Part shown: piece by piece, positions 33,611 to 45,528 of the stretch | Numbering within the stretch: the first letter of the stretch is position 1 | Layout: each line of letters starts with the position of its first letter | Source: Oscheius sp. JU75 | Taxonomy: Eukaryota > Nematoda > Chromadorea > Rhabditida > Rhabditidae | DNA length: 64,000 nucleotides | Assembly (NCBI GenBank): GCA_037178855.1 | Contig: JASJZC010000006.1 | Location: 4,154,001 to 4,218,000 of the forward strand | Direction of reading: 5' to 3' | Program-made: the position numbers and the translations under genes | Notes under the pieces: model-generated | Told to the model about the DNA's origin: nothing | What the model saw: the letters and a program-made list of their open reading frames with translations, nothing else | Databases searched by the model: none

Positions 33611-35077
33611 TCAATACCAAGCCTGAGACAGCAGTTGAAAGTGTGTTTGTGTTGCCGCCTGTCCTTCAAAAGGACTCACTCCACCTCTTTTTCTCGTCTG
33701 CCAGACGAGGATGAACGGCATCAGAAGACCATAATTGTGAGCATGAGAAACTAGCTCAACCCAAGCGGATGAGGTGATTGAGTCGGGTTTGGTGAAAAGC
33801 TAAAGACCGACGTTTTGAAGATGAGTAAGAGTACCAAAGGATGCATTCCAAGAGCACCGTAGTTGATACTACTGAGGCAGAAGTGGATAAGGAAACAGGG
33901 GAAGAGTGTTCGGATCACCAGAATGTTCTCGGAGACCTGATATCTGTCTGCTAGCTTCACAGTTCTTGAGTGTTGTTGTCCAGTGCATTTTCTCACATTT
34001 TGATAATAAGTAATGGCGAATACGGAGATAGTGGTTGCTTCCATGCCTACGTAAAAGTAGATCGCTGCCTAAAATCGGGGGTAACATAAAAGTTAGAATT
34101 CCTACCTGGTAGTACACATTGTTGTGTGGATTTCTCAGATTCAGTGTGCTAACATAGACATCTCCCGGTGTTGGTAGATAGTAGAGGAATAATACAATCA
34201 GAACAGCCAGGATTGTCTGAATAATCGAATAGGTCGAATATTTGAATGAGGATCAAGTTACCGATGTGAAGACGAGGAAACGACCAAAGTAGGGCTTCGA
34301 AATGGACTCGTAAGCTCGACCGAAGAAGGTGGCAACTGATCTCTCGATAGCGAAGGAAAACATGTTCAGTGTCTGTGCGATGACTCCTATAACTGCTAAT
34401 CCTTAACTTGTGTGTCACAATGAAAAGAATAGGGAAGCACCTCTAGAAGCACAGGCTACACGAGCATTGAAGACGAATTGGCAGGGATCAGTGGAGTCGA
34501 TTGGCTGGCTGTACCTGTAATACTATACTATTTATTACGATATTCTAGTCTATGCAACTAGCGTAGATCTCTATATCTGTTAATCCTTTCGCTACGACTT
34601 TGGATAATATCAGTCCTACCACACTGTTTTTTTCTCATACGACTGTCCGTCGCTAGTTTCTCTCAAGGTGCATAACCAGCTAACAACTAGCGGGTTACTA
34701 TCGGTTACTGTATTGAGAGGCCTGTCCCTTTAACAGGACCCAAGTGCTTTGGACTCATGCTTACTGGTACAAATCGACAAAAGTCACTTACTTAGCAATA
34801 AGATAAATGTACATACTGCCGAATAGGAGGCTACAGTATAGAGCTATGGACAGATGTGTCTTGTACAACAGCTTGGCATTAGGATTCGGTATCCAGGCAA
34901 ACCCCTAAAGTCCTCATGTGAATTGAAGTGGAATTCTTATACCTTTCTGACCATCCTGCCGACACATATTCCGCATCCAATAGACATAAGACCTTTGATA
35001 ATCATAAGAGTTTTGACCAGATGTGAGGAGGCGACTTCTCTGGCTTCCAGACAAAGTTTCTCAGTCAGATTCGACAT
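33611..35077 (-). CDS. 7-TM chemoreceptor I (Sra-superfamily-like)
   Basis: Starts MSNLTEKLCLEAREVASSHL. Then GFAWIPNPNAKLLYKTHLSI, a long intron (about 34520-34790), DSTDPCQFVFNARVACASR, another intron, GLAVIGVIAQTLNMFSFAIE with RSVATFFGRAYESISK, the loop motif LPTPGDVYVSTLNLRNPHN, KLADRYQ, ILVIRTLFPCFLIHFCLSSI and SSAWVELVSHAHNYGLLMPF. The tail VWQTRKRGGVSPFEGQAATQ ends LLSQAWY with TGA at 33611-33613. The frame is intact in the exons read. The long intron has short inverted phrases (ctagcgggttactatcggtt) but no clear element. Confidence 0.72.
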
Positions 35078-35700
35078 TCTGAGATGTGGAACGTGGAGTA
35101 AAAGTACGTAGAATGGGAATGAGAAAAGGGCAGGCGGAAGTATGAGTTCGCTTCATATGAGCTCGATTAGTGAAAGGAAGAGCAACGAAGTCAACGAGAG
35201 TAAATGTTTCGATAGAAGAAAAACAAGAAAAGAAGACAACAACTCCTTCGAGTAGTGTCCCGCACCCGTTGTGAATAGACAGAAAGCTTGATTGAACATA
35301 CCCAATGGACCTGACTGTTTAGTCGTTATCAAACAAGAGTATAGCGTCACACAAAATGTATGAGTAGAGAGAGACTGACTCAGGGATCGAAATGTTCGGA
35401 AGTTCATACTTTCTAGACCAAAGATGTTCTGGTTTTAAAAGAGATTGACTAGAGTAGTTCTCAATTCTACTGTCACTGTCTCATTGTCTGTCCTATTTTT
35501 ACTGTGCCTCCATGAACCTCCCAGTTTCTAACTATCTTACCTATCTGCCCAGCCAGACACTTCTCATATTGCCTGCAGCACTGTTCATATTCTATTTGCA
35601 CAGAGACTTCCCGGAGCATATGGTCACTCGATAGTCACTCGAATCAATGGAACTTTCTGATTTCAGACCTCACAGAATTTTGTAGTTTGAAAACACTTCA
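35078..35700. other. Intergenic region between receptors I and J
   Basis: About 620 bases. Only short ORFs without motifs; pyrimidine-rich near 35440-35560 on the plus strand. Probably promoter of receptor I and spacer. Confidence 0.45.
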
Positions 35701-36973
35701 TTACGGTGTTCCAAAGAGCTCATTGAGCTTCTTGAAGTGTGCAACCGTTGCCTGGTCAGCGTCATAGATGCTCACACGATGACTTCTTCGTGTCTTCCAG
35801 AAAAGAATCCCGGGCATTAGAATCGCGTAGTGTTGTGCATGAGCAAATGCTTCGATCCAAAGAGTCGAGGCAACTGGATCACTCCGGGCAAAGAACTATA
35901 GACAAGTCATATGAGAAGAATAGGAGAACTAACCATTGGGTAGACTGTCAGACCACCGTATGTAAAGCTGTTGAGGAAAAAGTGGACAATAAAACAGGGG
36001 AACAGGGTCCCGATGACCTTCTTGTTCTCTGCTAGCTGAGAAGGTTTTGGGTGAGTGTGGGTCTTGACTATACCTGGTATCTATCACCCAGTTTACTAGA
36101 ATTCTGTTCAAGGAGCCGACTCTTGTACTGGTTCAGACAGTAAGTCAGTCCGAATACTGTAATCGTTATCACTTCCAAAAGTAGAGGGAATCCAACGGCT
36201 ATCTGTAAAGGGATAGTCAAGTTCTAATGAAGGAGAGTGATTCACTTGAAAAGTTGACCTATTTTGTGGATTGACCACGGTGATGGCTGTGACATAAGAG
36301 TTGGGTTTGATTGGAAGGTACAGAGTAAGCAAAGGGAGGACAAAGCCTGCTGTTACCTGAACAGCATCCTGGTTCTTTCAAGCAGCTCAACTCACTGAAA
36401 CTGCCACAAGAAAGAGTCCAAAGTAGGAAGAAGAGACGGCTTCGTACTGTCTCGGACAAAGAGTAGATACGAGCCTTTCCAAAGCAAAAGTCTGAAAATT
36501 GGAGTATGAACCATTCCTTGACTCCCACCTACAAACATATTGAAAGACTGAGTGATCAGCGCCAGAACTGGCAGGAAACGAAGGACACAAGAGAGTCGGG
36601 CGTCCAATAAATAGTAACAAGGATCATCACTCGGTAAGGAAGTTCTAAAAGCTTCGGTTTGCTGTCATTTCATCCAAAAAACCTGATCAATTCTATGATG
36701 TACACTACGGCGAAGAAGAAGGCAGTGTGGAATGAGAGATAAATGTGAGTTTTATAAAGGACAGATGCATTAGAGTTCGGAATCCAACCACAGCCCTGGA
36801 ACTGTGTCGTTTTTAGGAATAGAAGATCAATGAACTTTTCTTCTGAAGAGCAGAACAACACTCAATGCTCCGGCGAAGCTGATCAGCATTTTGACCAATA
36901 AAAGTAGTTTGAACAGAGTGGACGAAGCCACCTGATGAGCATCGAAGCATAGTTGCTCAGAGAGAGCTGACAT
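35701..36973 (-). CDS. 7-TM chemoreceptor J (Sra-superfamily-like)
   Basis: The upstream-most intact copy of the array. Starts MSALSEQLCFDAHQVASSTL, TM1 ISFAGALSVVLLFRRKV, then GCGWIPNSNASVLYKTHIYL, SDDPCYYLLDARLSCVLRFL, LALITQSFNMFV, an intron, TFALERLVSTLCPRQYEAVS and SYFGLFLVAVSVS. The loop motif is LPIKPNSYVTAITVVNPQN, then SSKLGDRYQ, LAENKKVIGTLFPCFIVHFF and STLWIEAFAHAQHYAILMPG. The tail FWKTRRSHRVSIYDADQATV ends LNELFGTP with TAA at 35701-35703. No stops inside exons. Confidence 0.75.
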
Positions 36974-38017
36974 TCTGAAAGGTTGAGTCGTTTGAAAGGT
37001 TATGTCCGAAAAATAGGGTGTGAAAGTGTTTGGAGCATTTTGGGACACTGGATTCAGTAAAGTATGATCAAGAAATGACAAAATCAGACGTATTGTGAGG
37101 CACACAAGACTTTCCAGGCCAGTAGCACCTGCCGTACGGGGATGTGATAGCTTCGAGACCTGTTGTGAACACAACTCACCACTGAGGTTTCTCACCTTCT
37201 TACTTAAGACAAAGAATTTTTTTACGTTTTCACCCAGTTTGCTTGGATTCTGTTCACCGGCAAACACTATGTTTGTTAGTACAAAAAAAACAAGACTCAG
37301 AGGTGCGGTAAAGACAGGAAGTAGCGAGCCGTATGTGGAAAAACATATAAATGACTTCTGGTGGTAGAAAATCAGGAGAGTGGAGGCGGGATAATCTCTT
37401 ACCATTCTCAACAACTGCTGTGTGAATACTAAGGTCAAAACTTCAGTTCGGGAGAAAATTGAAACAGCGCATGACTAACTGGGAGACCGCTAACAGGAAT
37501 GCAGAACGAACTCTTCCAAATGGCTGAACTCCAAAACGTGTCTGTAGTCAGACGACTGGAAAGAATATATAACTCCGGGAACAACTGGATAGAAAATAAA
37601 TTGGATACAAGCCTATATAACGGATGACTAGGGGGAAGCGAGGATGAGATTAACTCGTACTCATCAAATCCAATAGGGAAGTACTGGGATTGAAAACAAT
37701 TTGTAGCTCCTCAGATCCTGGTAACTGAAACATTGCTCAGATTTCTGAGAAGACGAAGTAAAGCAGTGAAATGATCGCTCTACTTATTCTAAAATAGGCT
37801 CTGGGAAGTCAGCTTCGTCACTGTTTACTACTCGTAGACGTGAGAACAACTCTGGACTTCAGCGAAACGCCAATTTATTCATTTGGAGCTTGTATGAAAA
37901 CACTTATAAAAGAGAGATTTATGAAAACGTGGGGGATAATTAGAACGAGCAGGGTCGGACAAACGAAACTAGGGGAGACGAAACAACGTGACAGCGAAAG
38001 AATACTAACCGAGCAAT
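36974..38017. other. Array edge with a possible receptor relic
   Basis: About 1 kb between receptor J and the zinc-knuckle gene. On the minus strand at about 37190-37340 the translation YGSLLPVFTAPLSLVFFVLT followed by EQNPSKLGENV resembles TM5 plus the EQNSSKLGDRY loop of receptor J. No other receptor exon was found, so it would be a single-exon relic. The rest shows nothing recognisable. Confidence 0.35.
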
Positions 38018-39512
38018 TCACTTTTTGCCGCTGCTGGGAAGGAGGTTGAGGCTGACGTGGTCAATCATCAGACTGAGCATTTCGTCGTAGAGCTTGGGAG
38101 TTGTTTTGGCAGTTTCTTCCCGCAAATGCTTGTCCTGAATCGTCTGATTATCGCCAAAATAAGAACAAAAAGTACCTTCATCAGCCTGCAAATGACGTCC
38201 AGTCCTTTGAAGTCAGAAGCCGGCTTGTTCTGGGCTGCTTTGGCCTCCTTTCTGCCGTTTTCCGTCTGAGTGCGCCTTCTACGAGCTGATCGGGTGGAGG
38301 GGCCTCGGTTGTTCCCGATTCTCGGATTCTTCATCGGCGGACGAGAGCATCGAATGGCCATATGGCCGTAGCTGTTGCAATTGTAGCATCCTAAAATGAC
38401 GCACGGTTAGGAAGGAAACAAGACTAACTGAGGCCTTCTCTGTTACTGGACTGATTGCTCGGAGTCACGTTGCAATCCCTGGCAATGTGGAATCCAAGTC
38501 TGTTGCAATTGTAGCATTCTGAAATCTTTGTTAGGGTTGAACGGAAAGTCGACCAACTGAATCCATTGGGATCTTGACGACGAGGCAGGGGACAAACTGG
38601 AGCAGTATGGCCATCGTCGCCACAGTTATCGCAAATAGGGGCGAGTGGCCTGTTTGAAGGGATTTCTTGACGTCCTCGCTGTCCTCCTCCTGCACCGAAA
38701 CCGTTGGAACGTCCTCCATTCATGGTTTGATTCTTCGGACTGCTCGTTTTGACATCTTCTCCAAAATTATTGTTAAGCCTCTCCCTAGGCGACGAACAAA
38801 ATTTAGGATATTCGTCGGCTGCCTCGTACTTAGCTCGCGAACGACGCTTTCTACGCTGCTCGTTGCTACGGTTTCCTCCTTTTCCTGAAAACTATTCAGT
38901 TCGAAGAAAGATTGCAATCGTACGTACCGCGAGGTCTTCCCAGACGAGCAATAGCCTCGTTGGAGCATCCGAAGCCATTCGAGTTCATGTTTTCAACCGT
39001 ATCCGCATTTCCGGTAAAACAAGACATCTCGTTGTTCTGGGCCTGGCTGGGGAGTCCATTCCAAGCGCTAGCCGAGCGCTGGCTGTCCATTGAGGTAGCG
39101 AAGTCAAATCCTGACGAGACTGTAGTGGAAGGTCCTAAGATATTCAGTATTCCTGCACAAAACGAAAAACACACCTTTCTCGAGAACAACTTCGTTTCGT
39201 TCAGAGCCTCCAGTCTCGAACGGTCCGACCGTGTGAACCGTGGTGCCGGTCCTGTTCAAAACGGATTCACGATCGCCTTGAGCCATGGCAATGTTCTTCT
39301 CATTGGCCTTTGTTATTTCTGGCTCATCGGACTTGTCATCGTCCCAGATCGGATGCGAGGGACCGAAAACATCCGTGATCTCGAAGCGAGCATCGAATAT
39401 GTCTAAAAATAGATGTTTGTTGTCATAACAAGAAGGAAATACCTCGCGGAACTGCAAACGGCCTTACGCTAGGTTTCGGCAGATCCTCAATATCTAGTAG
39501 CCTTTCGTCCAT
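38018..39512 (-). CDS. Triple CCHC zinc-knuckle protein
   Basis: Starts MDERLLDIEDLPKPSVRPFA. The N-terminal half is low-complexity and acidic (ITDVFGPSHPIWDDDKSDEP, then SQRSASAWNGLPSQ), followed by a basic stretch (RSNEQRRKRRSRAKYEAADE) and a glycine-rich one (GRSNGFGAGGGQRGR). Three retroviral-type zinc knuckles follow, each on its own exon: CDNCGDDGHTAPVC (CX2CX4HX4C), CYNCNRLGFHIARDC (one extra residue before His) and CYNCNSYGHMAIRC. The C-terminal region (SDFKGLDVICRLMK, LYDEMLSLMIDHVSLNLL) ends SSGKK with TGA at 38018-38020. Such knuckles bind single-stranded RNA or DNA, as in CNBP and germ-granule proteins; an RNA-binding role is inferred. No orthologue named with confidence. Confidence 0.75.
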
Positions 39513-39576
39513 CGCGCCGTCTGAAAAACTTCCTTAGTGTTTTGCTCAACTTGTAAGTTGTTTGAGAGTCATTTCA

Positions 39577-39969
39577 TTAAGAAAACGTGTAGAAAAGGGA
39601 CAAAAAGGGAAAAATGGAGAGAAAGTTGTAAATCCTAAATTCTCCAACGTCGTTCACGAAGATTACGTTAGTTCGAATACCGTAAGAGCGCGCACATTCG
39701 AACAGGTGTTCATTCAGCAACGTTGACTTGTCGAGACTTGTCAACGAAAACAAATTAATATACTTTTGGCCTCTGCTCGTCTCCAGCGATATCATCCTCA
39801 ACTCTGCTCCAAGGGCACTTTGTTTTTCTCTCGATTTGACAGCAAATAGTAACAGTTTGAGACGCGAACAGCACGCCACATGTGTTTTTTTCTTGGAAAA
39901 GAGCCGGCAAATATGACAGCTGGTTCGTGAATTCGCCATTTGCCAGCAGCCATCGAAAGATGGTGTCAT
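39577..39969 (-). CDS. Possible single-exon protein, 130 aa
   Basis: One uninterrupted ORF of 130 codons. Inside it MANSRTSCHICRLFSKKKTH continues with CCSRLKLLLFAVKSR, giving a CxxC and CC pair that loosely recalls a zinc-binding module, but the spacing fits no family I know. The C-terminal half (INLFSLTSLDKSTLLNEHLF) is ordinary. It lies 65 bases upstream of the zinc-knuckle start and might share or be part of its promoter. Chance ORF is a real alternative. Confidence 0.25.
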   Translation of the reverse strand: MTPSFDGCWQMANSRTSCHICRLFSKKKTHVACCSRLKLLLFAVKSREKQSALGAELRMISLETSRGQKYINLFSLTSLDKSTLLNEHLFECARSYGIRTNVIFVNDVGEFRIYNFLSIFPFLSLFYTFS

Positions 39970-40491
39970 GCTCAGTCTTCCCGGCTTTTTAGGCTATCCC
40001 TGAATCCACAGCGGTGTTTAGTATAGTGAGGCCTTAGGGAAGACTGATAGTGCTCTCTGCCTTTGCACTCAAAATTCTGCCAGAAACATCTACAGACACG
40101 TGTGAGACAATTCGACAGTAGAATCATTTCCATTTGTGTTTCTTCGGTTTCCAGAGTTCAAATGAAAGGAGATGTCGCCGATGGATGAGGAAGAATATTC
40201 AACCGATGCAGTGGAAGAGAATAACAAAATTCATCGCCGTTCAACTCTACAGTGATTCTGTCGTTCAAGGCTATAGGCGTAAACGCCCTGTGTACCATCT
40301 GTTGTTGTGTTCTGGCTATCCTACTGCTCTCAGGCTCAATGAGCTAGAAGTCTGTGTCCTTTGTCTCATATCTCCTGTTGTCCATGTCCGTTTGTTCATT
40401 TATTTGTGTACCTATGTGTTTCCTTAGCGAAAAGTCCCCGTGGTCGATTTTTGTCCCATATTGCCGAAGAAACAGTAGAAAGTCTTTATGT

Positions 40492-41695
40492 TTAGACAAA
40501 GCTGTGAGCTGTCTCGGTGAATCCGAAAATCTTGCTCGGATCTGCCGGCAGTACCTTCTTACTGAACATACAGAGTCCATTGGCAGAGATCTGGATTGGT
40601 TCGGTTGTGATAGTCTCAAGGATCCTAAGCGATAATCAGTCGGTTTTCAGAAAGAGAACCTACTTTCTGACGCCCTCATTAGGCTCGGGAAACTTGAAAA
40701 TGACCCTCTCATAGTTGGTCAATACGAATTTCGAGAGAGCAGAATGTAACAGGGCTTGGGCAATTCCCTGAAAGACGAAGGATATGTCCTTTCCATGTAC
40801 CTACCACAGAATCTGCATAGAAGGGCCCAGCGATGAGTCGATTCACATACTGCTGATTGATGACAATAAACCCGACCACCTGTCCAGCGCCATCGACAGC
40901 AACCTACAGATTTCTTTTTACGTTTTCTAGGTCACCTACCTTAGTGACTCCTCCTTCGGGCCTGGTCATCCAGAGGTTCAGATACTTGCTTCTGTTTCTT
41001 CCACTGATACCCTGGTCGTAGGCTTCAATATGTTTGAAGTCCACCTCGTCAAAGCTCTTGAAACTCTTATATTTCCTATAGTTGTTGTATAGTAAATACC
41101 TTGACAAAGAATCCAGACTGCTCTGGAGCTGGTCCCAGGTGTACATTCTTGGTTTCAATAGTGGTAAACGAATTCTTGAAGTCTCTGATCAATGGGAAGC
41201 CAGAGGCTTTATATTGTTCCACAAGCTCCAAGGCTGAAGGGCAGTTTTCTTCTGTATCTAGAACCCAACCCACTCCCATTCATAGTCGCGTTTGTTCCTT
41301 TGACATAGGCCATCGCTCGTACACCCAACTCTTTTCCGATCCCCTTCAGGCGATACTCGGCGCTGACATAAAAGCTGCCCACGTACCAAAGAGCGTCTTC
41401 TTTCCCTCCGTCTACTGAATAATCCTTTGCTAAAGTTATCAGTCCCACACTCTTGTTCTTTTCTGAACAGTTCTGTTCTTAGCTTGACCGACAAGTTACC
41501 AGTATCCAGAGCGAGAATGGCCGTGAAAGAGTCAAGACCCTCATAACTGATCTCAATAGTTTGTCTCACTCGAGACCAGCTGTGTTGACGGTACATCTGA
41601 ACAATCGAACACTCAAAGACAGAAAAAGGATTCACCTCTTCATCGATCTCCTCGATCAGTTTGATGTCCGGATTTGTGATGTATTCCACGGTCAT
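40492..41695 (-). CDS. GNAT-like acetyltransferase (DUF1248-like)
   Basis: Starts MTVEYITNPDIKLIEEIDEE, a form typical of nematode DUF1248/GNAT proteins. A first GNAT fold is indicated by SFTAILALDTGNLS, then ALWYVGSFYVSAEYRLKGIG with KELGVRAMAYVKG, where R..G.G is the acetyl-CoA pyrophosphate loop. A second, more degenerate domain follows: KSFDEVDFKHIEAYDQGISG, YLNLWMTRPEGG, VAVDGAGQVVGFIVINQQYV, LIAGPFYADSVGIAQALLHS. The end, NGLCMFSKKVLPADPSKIFG, has TAA at 40492-40494. Related proteins pair two GNAT halves (YitH/HolE-like). Substrate unknown. Introns of about 40 bases. Confidence 0.7.
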
Positions 41696-42038
41696 TGTGT
41701 ATCTGTTGCGAGAGCAGTTTTCTCGTCTTTTGAAGGAAAACGATTATTGGACACGATTGCACAACGCGCTCGTCACGGTTTGATAAGAAGGGAGGAAGAG
41801 CAGAGATCGTATTACGAAGAAAGTTTATTCCCGAATAAGAGTAAGAGATCATAGCCGTAGATTGTGGAAGAGTCAGTCGAAGGAGGAGGCGCGGAAGGAC
41901 TCGTTGAATCTGGATGATCGGATTGGAAATGTAGTCAATGACACAAACCGTGTGATAAAGGAGGCGGACATACCCAAACAACGAACTTGGAACTGGTTCT
42001 GGGAACCCAGTTGTCTTGTAGCTAAGAATCTGAAACTG

Positions 42039-43150
42039 TCACTGCGTCTCTTGACTCTTTTTGACTGACCCATGTGGTCTTTTGATGCTTTCAATCCTCG
42101 AGAACTCGTGTTCGATTCTGTCCTTGTTCATCGAGTCACGATGCGGAGAGGATTCTGCATAGGGAAAGACCTAAAACAACAACAGGATGGTCAATCCAAG
42201 AACCCTTACCAATAGATTACTGGACCCGCGTTCGAGCGACAAACGCAGCTGCTCATTTCGCCAACTCTCTCCAAATGGCAGCCATTGCTCCTCGGCCGAA
42301 TGTCTGACCAAGTTTCATTTAATCCTCGTGGATCTTTGTTCACCTACCTTGGTGTTGAAGCAGCCGGTACGTGTTCCTCTTCGTGGACCGAGTCCAGTAC
42401 TGAAGTACAGGCTGGAGCTGTGTGTATCACCGAAGTTCTCACCACACCCTCTCCCATCTCCGTCAACACATCGCGGTAGTAAGATGTCTCCATAGAGTAC
42501 TGTATCGCCTGAATACTGAACTTTTACTAGGAAAAGTATAGGTCAACCTGTATCAGAAAGGGAATGCCTCTGATGTTCTTCATCACGGCCTCGGTCGATT
42601 CAGGATTGATTGTGGCCACTTTGGGCTCCCGTTCCTGTTTCAGTTTCTTCACGAGGTAGATCGGTCTCCTCAAGGCCTGAAGTTAGCATTCGTGAACTTT
42701 TGAACATTTTTGGACACTCTCACAATCAGGCTGTGAAAGAGACGTGCAAAGTGAGATCATGGCAATTAGCAACCGACACCGCGCGACTAATTGTATCGGG
42801 AATGTATCCGAGGATCAGTAAAGTTATTTCGGGAAGAGGTCGTTAGCACGCTCTACAAAGAAACTCACTTTGGGCCTCAACAACCAGGTGATCGCGAACA
42901 GAATCATGCCCAGGAGACCAGTAATTGTGAGGACGAATGAGATCAGAAGGAGATCCTCTCTGAAGATTCCCAGAAACAGTCCTGAAATTACCTTTGCTAG
43001 ACGGGTAGGTTTTGACCTACCGATACTGAATGTAATCATGTTGAAGAGTCCGGAACATATCAACACGTGTCTTATCAACAGCATTCTGAAATCTGAGGAT
43101 TGTGGAAGTGGGCTCAATAAGTTCAAAGCTTGTATAAATATTTGTTGCAT
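42039..43150 (-). CDS. Two-TM protein with long cytoplasmic tail
   Basis: Candidate start MQQIFIQALNLLSPLPQSSD; upstream coding cannot be excluded. Two hydrophobic segments follow (MLLIRHVLICSGLFNMITFS and DLLLISFVLTITGLLGMILF, running on AITWLLRPK). The tail is built from short exons: ALRRPIYLVKKLKQEREPKV, NPESTEAVMKNIRGIPFLIQ, YRDVLTEMGEGVVRTSVIHT, SAEEQWLPFGESWRNEQLRL and FPYAESSPHRDSMNKDRIEH, ending VKKSQETQ with TGA at 42039-42041. Exon phases agree (for example TPR|HSAEEQ). Family not recognised. Confidence 0.55.
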
Positions 43151-45528
43151 ACTGGAATGAGTCAGAATGATGAGGAATCTTTACGAGATGGTTAACTGGA
43201 CTAGCATCTTTAGAGAATGCAAACGAACGGAAGTGAAAGATTGAAATAGCAGGACAGAAAGGTAACCGGAAAAAGCAAACCCTCGTCATAGCAACCAACG
43301 ACTTTAGGTCTTGTTATGAAATGGTCGAAACAGAATGGAGAAAGGTAGTATCTGGAAAATACTGATTGTTCAGTTAGGATTACAAAGACCGTTCAATTTT
43401 GTTTGTGACGGGAACCATTGACGGTACAGCGTTCTAACGCAAGTGAGCTTGGTACCGCCAGTTTGAGTTGAAAAGGTTTAGATGAGTATTGAACATACTC
43501 AGTGTCAATGGGTCCCGTAAGAAACAAAATGTAACTGTACTGACTGTAAGGCTGTTAACCAGAAGACACGTGACAGGTAAGTACATCCCAAAAAAAGTAG
43601 GGAAGAGGAAGTAGTACTCTTTCTGATCTGAACCAAGAGAAGTTAGAATTAGTCACGAGTGACACGCACACGTGTTTACACTACAAATTAGCGATATGTG
43701 AGGGAGGATTGGGTAATTAGAAGGACGACGAAGATTCAACACAGCAGCAGCAGCAGAAGGCCGTATTGACGTTGGGCGGAGTCGCTTTGATTAACTAACG
43801 ACGCCCAGGATTCCAGGGTCCAAAATCGCGTTACCAGACATATGTTGTGAGGGAAAGAGTTTTTTAAGTGCCTTCAGACTGAGATGGAAAATCCGAAGAT
43901 AAAGATACTGAGGTCATGTGAGAAGGGGGGCCCAATTAGAGTGACGCTCGAGAGGAGAGCCGAGTTTTTGAAGACAAATGAAGTTGACACGGAGCAGATG
44001 AAAGAAAACACAGCTGACGTAGAGAGACTCTCTTTTCAGATCTTCTGACAGCTGACATGATGAGGAAATTGAGGGTTAGCCTCTCATAACTGCCAATAGA
44101 GAGCTTCGAACAAAAGTTGGAATGGAATGACCTCAGACAATGTAGTCTCGTCCTAGCAGAGCCTGAGCAAATGGAAAGAAAACTTGTTTTGAGAAAAGAG
44201 AGAGGGAGGAACGAACACTTCCCTATTCCTGGGCTACATGAGATAAACACAGGAGGAGGAATTTTTCGCATTGGCTTCGTTTCGAGACTGAAAGGAGAGA
44301 GTCCCAGCCGGTTCATTATCCTCGGAATGAGCCAGGAAGTGAGTCAGTTCAGGGTCTCTTTAGATGTTACCCGATTAGTGATGGTATAGAATTTACTCTA
44401 CCTGTTGCATAAAAAAACAACCAAGGGTTTACACACTGAGTTTGCGCAAAGATTCTATGTTTTGTTTAGAGTTATAGACAGTCTTAGACCTTATGCTTTC
44501 GAATTGTAATCGTGTCAAAATTTGTAGGCCCTTCCGATGGTTGATCTCGACATTTCAGAGCTACTTTCGGCTCAAAAATGGCATTTTCCACTTCAGGTAC
44601 TGCAAAGTTGCAGGTTCCCATTTGGGTTCTGCAGGATACCGCAAACGTAGAGAGTCGCATTTAAACAGTAATGAACCTTTTAAATAATGAGATTTCTATG
44701 CGGCGAGGTCTACCATAACAGAAATAAGACTGACAAAATTGAAGAGCCAGGCAATTCTTTATCTGGTGGTGAAAACAGCGCGGGAAATGACATAAAAAGG
44801 GGTGTATCTGAAAAGTATCTCCCGAACTCTCTTTAATATGCGCCTATGCTCCCGCTGGTAAATTATTCGGCTTGTCATGAAAACGTGCCCTGGGCTGAAT
44901 AATTTAAACCCGGATATTTCCAGTTGTCAAAAGATTACAATCTTTCCCGAATGGGTGTGGAAAGTAGGACTCGAGGGAGAGAGCGAGGATAGACAGGAAA
45001 ACCGAGCTCGAATGTCAGTCTCGATACGTCAGAGGAAAGGAACGACCAAGCCGCGCACATCTATCGCTTCCGTCATATCTGGGCACTAGAATTGACGAGG
45101 TTTAGGCTCTTTTTCGCAATGTTACCTTGCTCCTACGAGACTTTCTGTGCTCAAGCCTTTGAAATGTACTGACATTTTCTCTCTAGAAAGTCTTCTGATC
45201 ATTTATAGGCGCCTAAGCACAACTATGAAACCACTAACAGGAAGACACATTCCAGTATAGTCAAAGGTCTTTGATATAAGAACTGAGACATGAGATGCTG
45301 GGCAAACACGACAAGACGAAGCGTCCTCCTGTTTTAGAGACACGCTATGTCCATTCTTGGCATCTGGCCAGAATAACCTCTATCTTTAGAGAGAGAGAAC
45401 GACCTAAAAGTTTTACTTTCTATGGGTTACCGGTAATAGTTCACACAACGGGGTTGCTGTTACTCAAGAGAAGAATTCTCTAGACACTGGGATAGAACTG
45501 GGAATGGGAAACATGAACGAAAAATACA
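43151..45528. other. Long region without a supported gene
   Basis: About 2.4 kb. A stretch at 43936-44389 is open on both strands (126 codons minus, 90 plus) with no motif on either; one may be real but I cannot choose. A short CAG run occurs at about 43744-43757. An inverted repeat at 44859-44906 is listed separately. Otherwise AT-rich noncoding-looking sequence. Confidence 0.4.
44859..44906. repeat. Short inverted repeat (hairpin)
   Basis: The arms taaattattcggc and gctgaataattta are reverse complements except for one position (a G-T pair in RNA), with a loop of about 22 bases. No U-rich tail or known RNA family noted. Could be a structured RNA, a transcription-factor palindrome or chance. 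Confidence 0.45.

Noticed and set aside
43936-44389. Overlapping ORFs on both strands as a gene
   Set aside because: No motif, splice chain or codon preference favours either strand.
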